DNA from: Heloderma charlesbogerti
Lineage: Eukaryota; Chordata; Lepidosauria; Squamata; Helodermatidae
Reading direction: 5' to 3'
Assembly: GCA_026122225.1 (NCBI GenBank)
Contig: JANEZZ010003061.1
Location: 4,092,001-4,156,000 of the forward strand
Length of the DNA stretch: 64,000 nucleotides
The translations under genes were made by a program, and so were the position numbers. The notes below the pieces were generated by a model. It searched no databases. It was not told the DNA's origin and was given only the letters and a program-made list of their open reading frames with translations. Below are positions 21,145 through 30,782 of the stretch, piece after piece (the first letter of the stretch is position 1; each line of letters starts with the position of its first letter).

Positions 21145-21489
21145 AAACTCTGGAGAGCCACTGCCAAGTCAGTGTGAGCAATGCTGAGATAGATGGACCA
21201 ATGGCCTAACTTGGTATAATGTGGCTTCCTATCCCCTATGTGTTGTCATGCCCCAGAAGCCTCTTCAGGTGCAGATGGAATAGGAATGTACAACATTAGT
21301 TCCTGTGATTGGCAGACAGTATGAGGCCTCTGGATTGGTCAGGCCTGGTATAAATACTTGAAACCTGGCCTCTGACCTAGGGCTGCAAACTCCTGAATGA
21401 CAAAAATTTGGTACTTGGGTGGAGCTTGGGATAGGGTAGAGCCCAGCAGGATCAGGGGGGGTTGAGTCCATTAGTGAACAAGCAGAGCT

Positions 21490-21848
21490 TGGGGTGGCTG
21501 GGTGGCCTCTTTTATAGAGGACAATCCTCTGTTTGAAGGGCTGCCAGAGGACTCTCCTGTATTTGGAGGGCTGTCCTGTCCAATCCCAGTTTAAAGATAA
21601 TGAACCATAAGACCTGTTGCCAATCAACAGTTCATACCTGGACAGCAGGCTAAATGGGCAGGGACACAGGTCACCTCGCCACTGTCTTCTGTAAGTTCTG
21701 TAGAATGGTGAGATGGTAAATAATAATAATAATAATAATTTCTAAATTTGCATCTATACATATACATTAGCATATGCAAATATTATGCAAATCACTATCC
21801 TCTGTTTTGGTGATGCATGTCCTCTTTTTTAGTGATGCATAAATGGCA
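21490..21848 (+). mobile_element. Repeat family G, copy 3
   Basis: It has the same internal blocks as copy 2 (CAGTTTAAAGATAATGAACC, CAATCAACAGTTCATACCTG), but both termini are worn. A short (AAT)n run at 21719-21740 replaces part of the interior. Confidence 0.72.
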
Positions 21849-22423
21849 AAGTTCAGTACTAAATGGGCAGAGACCACTCTGGCCATCCAAGGTGTGAAGC
21901 CTACAACCTGCCTGTCACCAAGGTTGTATACAATCCATATACTGTATAAGGCCAACACAAACCAATGTAGGAAGCCAGACTCCAACTATATCACAAGCAC
22001 AAACCAAGAATAAAATTGCACATCTCCAACAGCTAGACCCACTCTCAGATCAATCAGTGTATCCAAGGCAGAGAAATCAAAACCCACGCAATGCAGATAA
22101 TCCTAGGAATTCTTCACACTGGGTAGAGCAACCAAAAGTGGGTGAGCGGCCATATGACACCCCCCCCCAGCCCTCCATGGGCCAAATGATGCCAGGGGGC
22201 ATAGCCACCCCCCCCGATGGCAAAAGGATGGTGGCCACACTCTTCAATGTCATTCGGTTCCCAGCTAGCTATGATTGGAGATAACAGTGGGAATTCCTCC
22301 AGGAGGCGGGGCTTACCAAGCCCTGTCCCTGGAGGAATGCTGGAAGGTGGCAGGCCGGATGGGCAAACTCTGCAGGCTAGATTACGCCCATGGAACAGAG
22401 ATTGCCCTCCCCTGCTTTAGAGA

Positions 22424-22471
<48 letters not shown>

Positions 22472-23098
22472 GTTTGCTGAGAGAAAGTGGCTTGTCTAGG
22501 GCCATCTAGTGAGTTTTTGGCAGAGATGAGATTCAAACTGTGGACTTCCCGATTCATAGCTCAGTTGCTACAGCAGTTCATGTGGCAAATTGTCAACACC
22601 TTTGTGTGACTATGTGTTACAGTAGTTCGGTACACACCCTGAACATGGAAAGGTGCCAAGGTAAAGAAGCTGGTAGATATGAATCTTACTAGCCAGGAGG
22701 TGATATAAGAAAGGTCAGCCTAGCAGTTACCTGTGTGAGGCAGATCTTCAGTTGTGCCTTCTAACTTTGCAAGGATGACGATCTCAGTAGGAGTGAGCAT
22801 TAATTAATTCACCTCTTGAAACTGGCGTGTAGAAGAGTGAAATGCACACTTTACCTGTTTATCAGAAACATGCATGATTCATATGTGCTTATTTTCCAGA
22901 TAAACACACGACAAGCTTTAAAACAACAGCCCTACTTTGAGTGTGTAACCCTGATCTTCAAAAACAGCATGTACAGCTGGCAATGGCTTGCGTTTTTATA
23001 CAGATATGCTGTATTTGGGGTCATGTTGATGTTACTCCTCCTGATGTTTTCGATGGATTGAAATCTAGCTAAAGTAAGGCCTATTGATGTAATTGGAA
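21849..23098. other. Mostly unassigned stretch
   Basis: A segment at about 22272-22421 ends in CAGAGATTGCCCTCCCCTGC, which looks like a hAT-type terminus. Part of it (ATTGGAGATAACAGTGGGAA) recurs near 36244. Otherwise I see nothing. Confidence 0.45.
22420..22470. repeat. (CA)n microsatellite
   Basis: About 23 mostly perfect CA units with single interruptions near each end. Confidence 0.95.
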
Positions 23099-23277
23099 TC
23101 ATAGAATAGTAGGGTTGGAAGGGGCCTACGAGACCATCGAGTCCAACCTCCTGTTCAGTGCAGGAATCCAAGTCAGAGCATCCCTGACAGATGGCTGTCC
23201 AGACTCGTCTTGAATGCCTCCAGTGGGGGAGAGCCCACCACCTCCCCAGGTAATTGGTTCTGTTGTCGTATTGCTGT
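23099..23277 (-). mobile_element. CR1 LINE 3' end fragment
   Basis: Inverted CR1 tail (ATAGAATAGTAGGGTTGGAA) and 3' coding end, with GAGAGCCCACCACCTCCCCA encoding the conserved VGSPPLEAFKTSLDSHLSGML-like C-terminus on the minus strand. It breaks off at about 23277. Confidence 0.88.
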
Positions 23278-23427
23278 ATAATTGACGGGGGAAAAAAGAA
23301 GCAAATTGCAGGCATGGAAGGTCCGGATCTCAATTGGAATTGTGTTGTGGAGAGAGGGGGACTTCAACCTTATGACCTCGCTGCAGTCTTGATTCAGATT
23401 GGGAGCTCCATGGCTGCTGTTTGCTTT

Positions 23428-23725
23428 AAAAAAATTGTTTGCGCAGTTGCTAATTGAGTGAATAATGTCATATCCTTTTTGACCTTAAGCCTGAACATGA
23501 TCCACCAAGCCCTCCAGCCATGTATTGTGGTTCACCAGAGTTTTGATACACCTCCTGTATTTTCTCTCTGCTAGGACTGCTGGCAGATAGAAAATACAGG
23601 AGGTGTATCAAAACTCTGGTGAACCACAATACATGGCTGGTGGGCTTGGTGGATCATGTTCAGGCTTAAGGTCAAAAAGGATATGATATTATTCACTCAA
23701 TTAGCAACTGCGCAAACATTTTTTT
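23428..23725. repeat. Near-perfect 138-bp inverted repeat with 23-base loop
   Basis: The left arm (23428-23565) and right arm (23589-23725) are reverse complements. I see only three differences: a G/A at about 23467, a T/A at about 23513, and one extra T near 23435. The spacer is 23566-23588. The arms contain GTTTGCGCAGTTGCTAATTG and CCATGTATTGTGGTTCACCA. They hold no ORF and I see no LINE sequence in them. The high identity points to a recent or maintained foldback. The spacer's CTCTGCTAGGACTGCTGG recurs at 23781-23797, at the 5' junction of the adjacent BovB insertion. Confidence 0.9.
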
Positions 23726-23797
23726 GATACACCTCCTCTATTTCCTGTATTTTCATTTGATACACCTCCTGTATTTTTTCTCTGCTAGGACTGCTGG

Positions 23798-24376
23798 GTG
23801 ACACACTTTGTCTTTCTAGGTGCAAAGATTACTGCAGATGCTGACTGCAGCCAGGAAATCAGAAGACGTTTACTTCTTGGGAGGACAGCAATGGCAAATC
23901 TTGATAAAATAGTGAAGAGCAGAGACATCACACTGACAACAAAGGTCCGCATAGTTAAAGCAATGGTATCCCCCGTAGTAATCTATGGCTGCAAGAGCTG
24001 GACCATAAGGAAGGCTGAGCGAAGGAAGATAGATGCTTTTGAACTGTGGTGCTGGAGGAAAATTCTGAGAGTGCCATGGACTGCAAGAAGATCAAACCGG
24101 TCCATACTCCAGGAAATAAAGCCAGACTGCTCACTTGAGGGAATGATATTAAAGGCAAAACTGAAGTACTTTGGCCACATAATGAGAAGACAGGAGACCC
24201 TAGAGAAGATGCTGATGCTAGGGAAAGTGGAAGGCAAAAGGAAGAGGGGCCGACCAAGGGCAAGATGGATGGATGATATTCTGGAGGTGACAGACTCGAC
24301 CTTGGGGGAGCGGCGGCCGACAGGAAGCTCTGGAGTGGGCTGGTCCATGAAGTCACGAAGAGTTGGAAGCAACTGA
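23798..24376 (+). pseudogene. BovB second-lineage RT C-terminal remnant
   Basis: Starting directly at the insertion boundary, the frame encodes the post-RT part of ORF2: FLGAKITADADCSQEIRRR, ITLTTKVRIVKAMV, IDAFELWCWRKILRVPW and KRKRGRPRARWMDDILEV. Endonuclease and the YADD active site are absent because of 5' truncation. Near the end the frame shifts: about 18 bases present in the copy at 60.1 kb, including the GLAMADRK codons, are missing or changed, so the C-terminus reads out of register from about 24310. Non-functional. Confidence 0.9.
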
Positions 24377-24392
24377 CTGAATAAACAACAAC
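23798..24392 (+). mobile_element. BovB-related LINE, second lineage, 5'-truncated copy B
   Basis: A 595-bp 3' fragment is flanked by the perfect 11-bp duplication AGGACTGCTGG at 23787-23797 and 24393-24403. The 3' end is GCAACTGACTGAATAAACAACAAC, which differs from the other BovB copies (CGACTTAACGACTGAACAAC). It is closest to 60070-60804. Confidence 0.93.
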
Positions 24393-24403
24393 AGGACTGC
24401 TGG

Positions 24404-24813
24404 AGGGGTGTTACGTTGTCCACATGCTTGCCAGGCTCCAGTACATGGCTGGTACGCTGTGTTCATCTTGGTGGGTCAACATTGCACATGCTGGATAAAC
24501 ACTGTGCAAACATTGCACTGGCATCCCTGCTTTTGGCACAAGGTCAGCCTATTGTATATAAGGGAAAGAGAATCAAAGGAAAGGTGGCTGGTAGATTGGG
24601 AAATTAATTAGCTTTGTACTCATTGCTTCATTATGTGCCAAGTGCTACATAAATGTACTTATCCCACATTCACAAAATACCCCAGCTTTGCCACGATGTG
24701 ATTTCTATTGTTACTACCTTTAGTCATGCACCTTAAGAGCTGACATCTATTAAGCTGCTGGGATGTGCATATACAGCCTGGTCAACACGGAGCTTTGCCA
24801 GCGGACCATTTAG
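24404..24813. other. Unassigned stretch
   Basis: No gene or repeat family is recognised. Confidence 0.45.
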
Positions 24814-25032
24814 TACAATCCTATGCATGACTAATCAGAAGTCAGTCTCATTGAGTTCAATGGGACATTCTCGCAGGGAAATGTGTATCGCAGCCTTTCC
24901 CAGCCTGGTGTGCTCCAGATGTTTTGGACTACGATTCTTAGCATTCCTGACCAGCTGGGGCTGATGGGAATTGAAGTCCAAAACATTTGGAGGGCACTAG
25001 ATTGGGGAAGCCTGGTGTATAGGATTACAGCC
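24814..25032. mobile_element. MITE family T copy 2, split by another palindromic MITE
   Basis: It begins with TACAATCCTATGCATG and its right end is ATAGGATTACAGCCT. The pieces are separated by a palindromic element at about 24890-25012. The flanks of the inner element are similar (ATGTGTAT and TGGTGTAT), suggesting an eroded 8-bp duplication. Confidence 0.65.
24890..25012. mobile_element. Palindromic hAT-like MITE
   Basis: CCAGCCTGGTGTGCTCCAGA followed by TGTTTTGGACTACGATTC pairs with TTGAAGTCCAAAACATTTGG and GGGGAAGCC on the right. Half copies are at 7485 and 17145. It has no ORF. Confidence 0.72.
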
Positions 25033-25036
25033 TAAT

Positions 25037-25228
25037 AGTGCAATCCTATGCATGTTTTGGGGGAGCTGGGGGTGGCAATGGCCGACAGGAAGCTCTGGCC
25101 TGGGCTGGTCCATGAAGTCACGAAGAGTCGGAAGCGACTGACCGAATAAACAACAAAAATGCATGTTTACTCAGAAGTAAATCACTGAGTTCAGTGAGGC
25201 TTGCTTGCACTTTCGTCTGTATAGGATT

Positions 25229-25233
<5 letters not shown>
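25037..25233. mobile_element. MITE family T copy 3, split by a tiny BovB insertion
   Basis: The left end AGTGCAATCCTATGCATG and right end TATAGGATTGTACCCT are inverted repeats. The element continues as ACTCAGAAGTAAATC after the BovB piece, and all of it is accounted for once that is removed. Confidence 0.78.
25058..25158 (+). mobile_element. 101-bp BovB 3' end with 10-bp target duplication
   Basis: Only the extreme 3' end of a second-lineage BovB (GGGGGTGGCAATGGCCGACA through AGCGACTGACCGAATAAAC) is present. The perfect duplication ATGCATGTTT lies at 25048-25057 and 25159-25168, within MITE T. This is a severely 5'-truncated insertion. Confidence 0.93.
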
Positions 25234-25273
<40 letters not shown>

Positions 25274-25287
25274 ACACACACATACAT
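25231..25287. repeat. (CT)n(CA)n microsatellite
   Basis: About 14 CT units run into CA units with one AAC interruption. It abuts the end of MITE T copy 3. Confidence 0.95.
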
Positions 25288-26025
25288 TCCATTAGAGCTG
25301 CCAATTTCTTTCTTGCAGGGCTCCAACACCTTTAACAGCTCCTGTACTTTTAACAGTCAAAAATCAACAGGTTATACATTTTTCCAGCACTGAACCTTCA
25401 GAGAAAATGTCACCCCCTGTTTTCTAAACTCTTTTAATCCAATTAAACCTATGCAAATGATACTTGCCTAGATCTTGACATGAGATGCATGCATGAAAAA
25501 CATAAGGGCAGAAGCAGCTCTTAGACATTTTATTCTGGCAAATCCTTTGAATTTGTTTCTTGACTTAAAGAGGTTTCGTAGGATGAAGTTTGAGAGGCCT
25601 TACCTTACATCATGTTGGAAATCTGTTTAGTAAACAGATGGTTCAAGACCTTTTTCTTACCCAGGAGGCTTTTAGTGAGCTAGCTGTCATCTGGGCCGTT
25701 TAACAGTTTATAACCCAACTCGTGTGCACAAAATTGCTACTGACAACACATTTGCGTTGGATAGACTGTGCTTGCACGAACTAAAGAGAATCCCCTGTTG
25801 TGTCAGTGCTGACGTAAAATAAGACTCATGCTGTTAATTAATCCTCCCATCGTCTCCATAGAGTATACTTGGTGGCTCGAGAGGGGACTTGCATTCTCCG
25901 GTTTCCACTATCTTCTCTGCCAAGGTTATTTTCTGGAATAATTGTCCAAATTAGATGCATTTCAGATGTGTGCAACCCCCCCACTTGCCACCATCCATTT
26001 CTGTGTGCAACCAAGACGGAGTTAC
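25288..26025. other. Unassigned stretch
   Basis: No gene or repeat family is recognised. Confidence 0.45.
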
Positions 26026-26118
26026 AGTGCAATCCTAGGCATGTCTACTCAGAAGTAAGACCCATTGCATATAATGGTCTTATTCTTACATAAGTATGTA
26101 TAAGGCTGTTGCAGCCTT
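26026..26118. mobile_element. Palindromic MITE, family T copy 4
   Basis: It begins AGTGCAATCCTAGGCATG, has CTACTCAGAAGTAAGACCCA inside, and ends with a worn AAGGCTGTTGCAGCCT. It is more diverged than copy 1. Confidence 0.65.
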
Positions 26119-26281
26119 AGTATCTAACAAATGCGAATAATAAAATAAATTTGGAGCTTTATTTGAGTGTTACATCCCTTCAGTGCTTAGTAAGTAGTGG
26201 GCGTTGCATGTGTAAAGGCACCAAGAATCCCAGGGGCAACCTGTCCCAGTTGGAACTCTTGAGATTCACAATTGCTGTCTT

Positions 26282-26659
26282 TGACTTTTTTCACACAGAG
26301 CTTTTATCCTGTGATTGAGACTGCTCCTTCATGGAAGTTCATGGGCTCTTTACATGACGCCATGAATCTCCAGGGCGTCTCCTGCACTAAATGCCCTGTG
26401 TTCCATTTTTAAACAGATTGCAGATAATGAGCTATCAAATTACCCTGTTGTGTTCTGCTTGAATTCCCTCTGTGAAAAGAGGAAAAGTGGCAAGAAGAGG
26501 AGCGAGATCAAGGAAAGATAATGGAAGACTCAGATATGGGGAGAAGGAGAGGGGGAAAAGGAAGTGGGTGAAAAAGGGAGTCGTTGTGATTCTGCATTTA
26601 AAACGGAAGCAGAAAGCCCCGTTTTAAACGCAGGATTTTAGGCTGGTGTAGAGATGCCC
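26282..26659 (-). mobile_element. Unnamed repeat family R, copy 2
   Basis: A reverse-complement match to 2355-2842, with long identical blocks (TTACCCTGTTGTGTTCTGCT against AACACACAGGGTAA, and AAAAGTGGCAAGAAGAGGAG). It lacks the CR1 insertion and so serves as the uninterrupted reference. It has no ORF. Confidence 0.65.
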
Positions 26660-27572
26660 TTTGTAAATATTTCTGTGACTTCATTGGGGTGGAGGAACGC
26701 GTTTGGAGAAAAGCAACATTTCTTTCAGCCTAGGATGAAAACTTTTGTCGGGGTTTGGGGTGCTGCTGGCTTCCTGGCAACTCTGAGGTGTAATCAGCCT
26801 GGCTGGATGTAAATGCAACTGGGCCAGAAGGGATGCTGGGCTACTAGTCCAATCTCCTGATACCATCCCAGTTGCTGTATAAGCCACAGTGAGAACAGTA
26901 CATGGCTGGGAACTGTGCAATGGACAAACCAGGAAAAGGAAAGCAGAAGCTACTTTAACCCCCATGCTTCAATTGTTGCTCCCAGCATTGTTAAAAGAAC
27001 AGTAAATCTAGCATGCCTGTGTTTGCTGGCACTGGGTGGGGTTATTACGCTCCCCGCTCTCTTTCTAGAACCAGCTATTGGAGCATGCTCAGTAAGTACT
27101 CTTCTGGATGGGCTGGCCTCTTTGGGAAGATTCCAGCAGTCCCCCTTTGCTCAAGGAGAGAAAGGTGCTGCAGACAGAAGGCCCTCAGACTCTATGTTAT
27201 TCACAGGCCTGCTTTGCTTGTTTTTAGGATATAAGCAACTAAGAATGAAGATTTAGGTTCCTGCACAAGAAGTCAGCAACAACTATAAAAGGACTGCGAG
27301 CTCATTGGATCCCCCCCACGTCTTCTCCTGTGCACCCTGTTAATAGCTGAAGGACACTTGTGACTGCAACCAGACTGTCAATAATATCAAGCGTATTACT
27401 GTCACTTGACTGTGCGTTACTGTTCTGTGTTTCAATGAGAATTATTTCTTTAATTTCAATATACATTTAAATTTGATCTCTGATGTTGTTTCTTTTATTT
27501 TTTATTGCAAATATGGATGGGAATCACACTGTCAGAAAAGACTGAACCTGCCCACTTCTATCTAATGCAGAG
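26660..27572. other. Unassigned stretch
   Basis: Open frames at 26915-27256 and 26681-26965 (opposite strand) show no recognisable domain. I do not call them genes. Confidence 0.5.
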
Positions 27573-27632
27573 ATCATAGAATAGTATCATAGAATAGTAG
27601 GGTTAGAAGAGGCCTACAAGGCCATCCCAGAT
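27573..27632 (-). mobile_element. CR1 3' tail fragment
   Basis: CATAGAATAGTATCATAGAA and GGGTTAGAAGAGGCCTACAA are the inverted end of CR1, broken off at about 27632. Confidence 0.82.
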
Positions 27633-29089
27633 TTTGGGGTTACACTACCATTGCTGGCAATGGCTCAGAAGTCAGAATACTACCCCATGACTGGGGAATA
27701 GATCCCACAGGAAGAGCAGTGCCACGCAGTGAGGGCTTGCGGCTTCCAAGCTCCAGCACATTTTTTATTAGCAGGCACGCTGACATCATCTGCTGCCCCC
27801 CTCAGAGTTCTGTTCCCTCTGAGCTTAGCTGCAATCCTCACAATAGCTGGGGGACAAATGCATTTTCCCAGCAACAATATATTGTTCCCTCACACCCATT
27901 TGCTTCACAATGGGGCTGCTCCTGACGGAGATCAAAACTGCTAGAACTGGTTGGTTGATCTGGGTCAACAGAGCTGCCTGCATTTTTGGACTCTCCTTGG
28001 GCGTGTGGCTATGAGGACTGTTATCACAAGCACTTTGAAATTCACCAGTACACCATTGCTTAGGAAGTCCCCATGGCTGCTGTCAGGACCTTCACTCTGC
28101 ACACAAGGAGAATGTTCTTCTTGAGGGCACCTGTCAGGACCCTGACCCTGAGCAGCAGCCACGGCTCTGACTCAGATGCGGAGAGGCCAACCAGATGTCA
28201 GACCAGCGGCACCAGAGGCAGACGAGCTGGAAACCCAATGACCAGCCTGAGTCGGAGGCAGAAAAAAACAGAACAGCCTATCTTGAGCCAGAGACCCTCG
28301 AATCAGGACCTCTGGAGTCCATATCATCAAGAACATCCACCTCAGCCCCAAAGGCAGAGGCCGGCTGCCCAAGAGGTGGAGGGTGAGGGTGTCAGCGGCC
28401 TGCTGGCTGGGCCAGAACAGACCCGTCAAGGTGGCCACAGTCCCTACACATAGAGCCCAGCAGCTGGATTGGGGAAGAAGTGGAAACGAGAAACTCTGCC
28501 TCCCCATCCCCCACCCCCACTGCTGAGCAGCCTGCTGACTGGCGGCACCTCTGCCTCAGGCCGGGGAGGATTCAGGCTCTGGCTTCTTGCCAACGCTAAA
28601 GTGGAGGAAGAATCCCAGGAGGGCAGAGATGTCTTTGGGGGAGGCTTGGGGAGAAGTGGGACTCCCCGGTCTCTCAAGTAAGGCCTTCTTGTGGAAGAGG
28701 GTGGGGAAGCGGAACCCCCTGGGGGCTTCTGGTGACACAGACCCCGGGGAGTGAGCAGCAGCTGGGGATGCCAGCAAGACATTCAAGCCTTGTCTGAGGA
28801 GCCCAGTCTTCTTGACAGGGCTGGGGGTGGTTGGGGGAATGAGGCTGGGGGTGGTGGTGGCGGCAGCAGTGGTGGCAGCAGCAGGGGGCCTGGAACAGGG
28901 GCTCAGTATGGTGAGCGTGTGGCATTGGCTGAGGTGCAGGAGTCTCTCTCTGGCCTGGGGGCTGTCTGTGATGGGGCGAAGCCCACGCAAGGACTGGCTG
29001 TGTTTAGAAGAATAGTTAAGTCCTCCTGTATAGGAAGGTCATTGGAAAAAGCATGAATCTGAATCTTCTGTATTTTTAAAACATATAGA
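27633..29089. other. Unclassified, GC-rich from about 28070 to 29030
   Basis: The segment is richer in G and C than its surroundings and holds overlapping open frames on both strands (28073-28453 plus, 28556-28990 minus, 28751-29056 plus). The translations are rich in Pro, Ser, Gly and Glu, with no domain I recognise. It is followed directly by an L2-like tail at 29090, so it may be the body of a retroelement. I see no splice-flanked exon. Confidence 0.4.
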
Positions 29090-29213
29090 TTAACTTTCTG
29101 TTTTATTGTTCTAATTGGTCCTATTGGCTTTATTGTGTTTTGGTGTTATGAGCTGCTTTGAGACCCAATTGGGCTAAAAACATGGGATACAGATTTAATA
29201 AATTAAATGAAAT
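29090..29213 (+). mobile_element. L2-type 3' tail
   Basis: The AT-rich segment with GAGCTGCTTTGAGACCCAAT and a final TAATAAATTAAATGAAA resembles the L2 3' UTR ends at 18.9-19.1 and 48.3 kb. It has no coding sequence. Confidence 0.6.
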
Positions 29214-29256
29214 GTGCTAGAGAAGGAGAGAGACAATATCCTGGTGCTACTGGATA

Positions 29257-29484
29257 TCTTTATTTATACATTTATATCCTGCCTTTCCTCCAAGGAGCCC
29301 AAAGAAGCCTATATGGTCCTCCTCCTCTCCATTTTATCCTCACAACAACCCTGTGAGGTAAGTTAGGCTGAGAGGAATTGACGGAGTCAAAATCATTCAA
29401 TGAGCTTCACGGCTGAGTAGGGACTAGAATCTGGATCTCCTGAGTCCCAGTCCAACACTCTCACCACTATACCACGCTGGCTCT
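29257..29484 (-). mobile_element. tRNA-derived MIR/CORE-like SINE
   Basis: An inverted copy of the SINE at 8.2 kb: a tail with TTTATACATTTATATCCTGC, a core with CTCACAACAACCCTGTGAGG, and the head end ATACCACGCTGGCT. It is somewhat diverged. Confidence 0.85.
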
Positions 29485-30689
29485 TAACCGTTAAAGGATC
29501 TCCCAGCTTCCTTACTGTGGCACAACTAGAATGGAACTAGACGTACCAAGGGCCACAGGGCCACCACATACAGCAGCAACACATGTCACTTTCCCCACCT
29601 CTCCCTCATGTAGTAAAGGAAGCACATGGCAAGGCATGTGTTTGTTGTGTGTCACCGCACCATTGATTGCCACTGGAGGAGGGCTGGGGTGGGGAAATGT
29701 GTAAAAACACGATGACATTACAGCACACAATTCCATCACTACACAATATGGACAAGAGTGAGGGAGGAGCCATGATACGAGGTTGCCATTTTTTGGCGGC
29801 AGATCTGTGTTCTTCATTCCACCTAGTTTTGCGCTCCAATCTTGTATCAAGAGGACATAGGGTTTCAAAACCAGCAAGCTGGCAAAGTGCTCTTTTAACT
29901 GTGCCTGCAAAATGCGAATGCCTTGGGCTGATTAGCTGCAGAAGATGATATTGCTCCCACGTATTGAGCCAAATATATATTCAGATGACAGCAAGGGGAT
30001 GCCATTGGCTGAAAAGCAATGACTCATCCTGTCTCTCTCCTGATACAGCAGCTTAGCAGCTCAGTTGCCTATTGCCAAGGTATTTAAAGCAGACGGTCCA
30101 GAATGCTGGACTAGACAGCCCCCCCCTTTTCTGCCGACTTTCACACTCTCACTCCTTATTGTTGGTGCCCCCTGCCATGGAAGAAGGAAAACAAGACCTC
30201 CTTGTTTCTCCACAATTTATAACTTAAAATAAGTCAGCGACGTAACATTCATTAAAATTATTCTGGTATGACACAATACTTCAATGGTATATTACAGAAG
30301 GAATGCGATCTTGCTTTTATTCAGTGCAGTGCAATCTTGGCTTTTATACAAAGCTATGGTGAGACCAGACTTGTAATACTGTGTCCTGTTCTGGTTGCTG
30401 CATCTCCTAAAGGATATTGTGGAGTTGGAAAACAGGTTGATAAGAGCAGCCAAAATGGGCTGGAGCAATTCCTCTATGAGGAAACGTGACAACATTTGGG
30501 GCTTTTTACTGTAGCTTAGGGAAAAAAAAATGAGTAAAGGGGACATGAGTGTTTCTGTGGTGGTATAGCACAGGGGTGGGCAACTTGTTGTGGCCCTCCA
30601 GGAGTTGTTGGACTGGAACTCTAGATGATGGACTGCCCTGCTGAAAGACTTAAATTTTTGCTCTTTCCTTCTCTTTCCCTTGTGCACTG
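29485..30689. other. Mostly unassigned stretch
   Basis: A piece at 30568-30628 (CAGGGGTGGGCAACTTG, then GGCCCTCCAGGAGTTGTTGG) resembles a hAT-type end. Nothing else is recognised. Confidence 0.45.
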
Positions 30690-30781
30690 TGTCTCTTTAG
30701 ATTGTAAGCCTGTCACAAGGACTGTCTTGTTTTACTGAGAGTGAGATAAAAATCATTTTAATTAATTAATTAATTAATTAA
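30690..30781 (+). mobile_element. L2/MIR-type 3' tail with (AATT)n end
   Basis: TTTAGATTGTAAGCCTGTCA followed by GGACTGTCTTG is the motif shared by L2 and MIR-type 3' ends. It ends in five ATTA units. Confidence 0.55.
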
Positions 30782-30782
30782 A

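Noticed and set aside
28556..28990. Minus-strand 144-codon His/Pro-rich protein
   Set aside because: Low-complexity composition, frames open on both strands, no domain.
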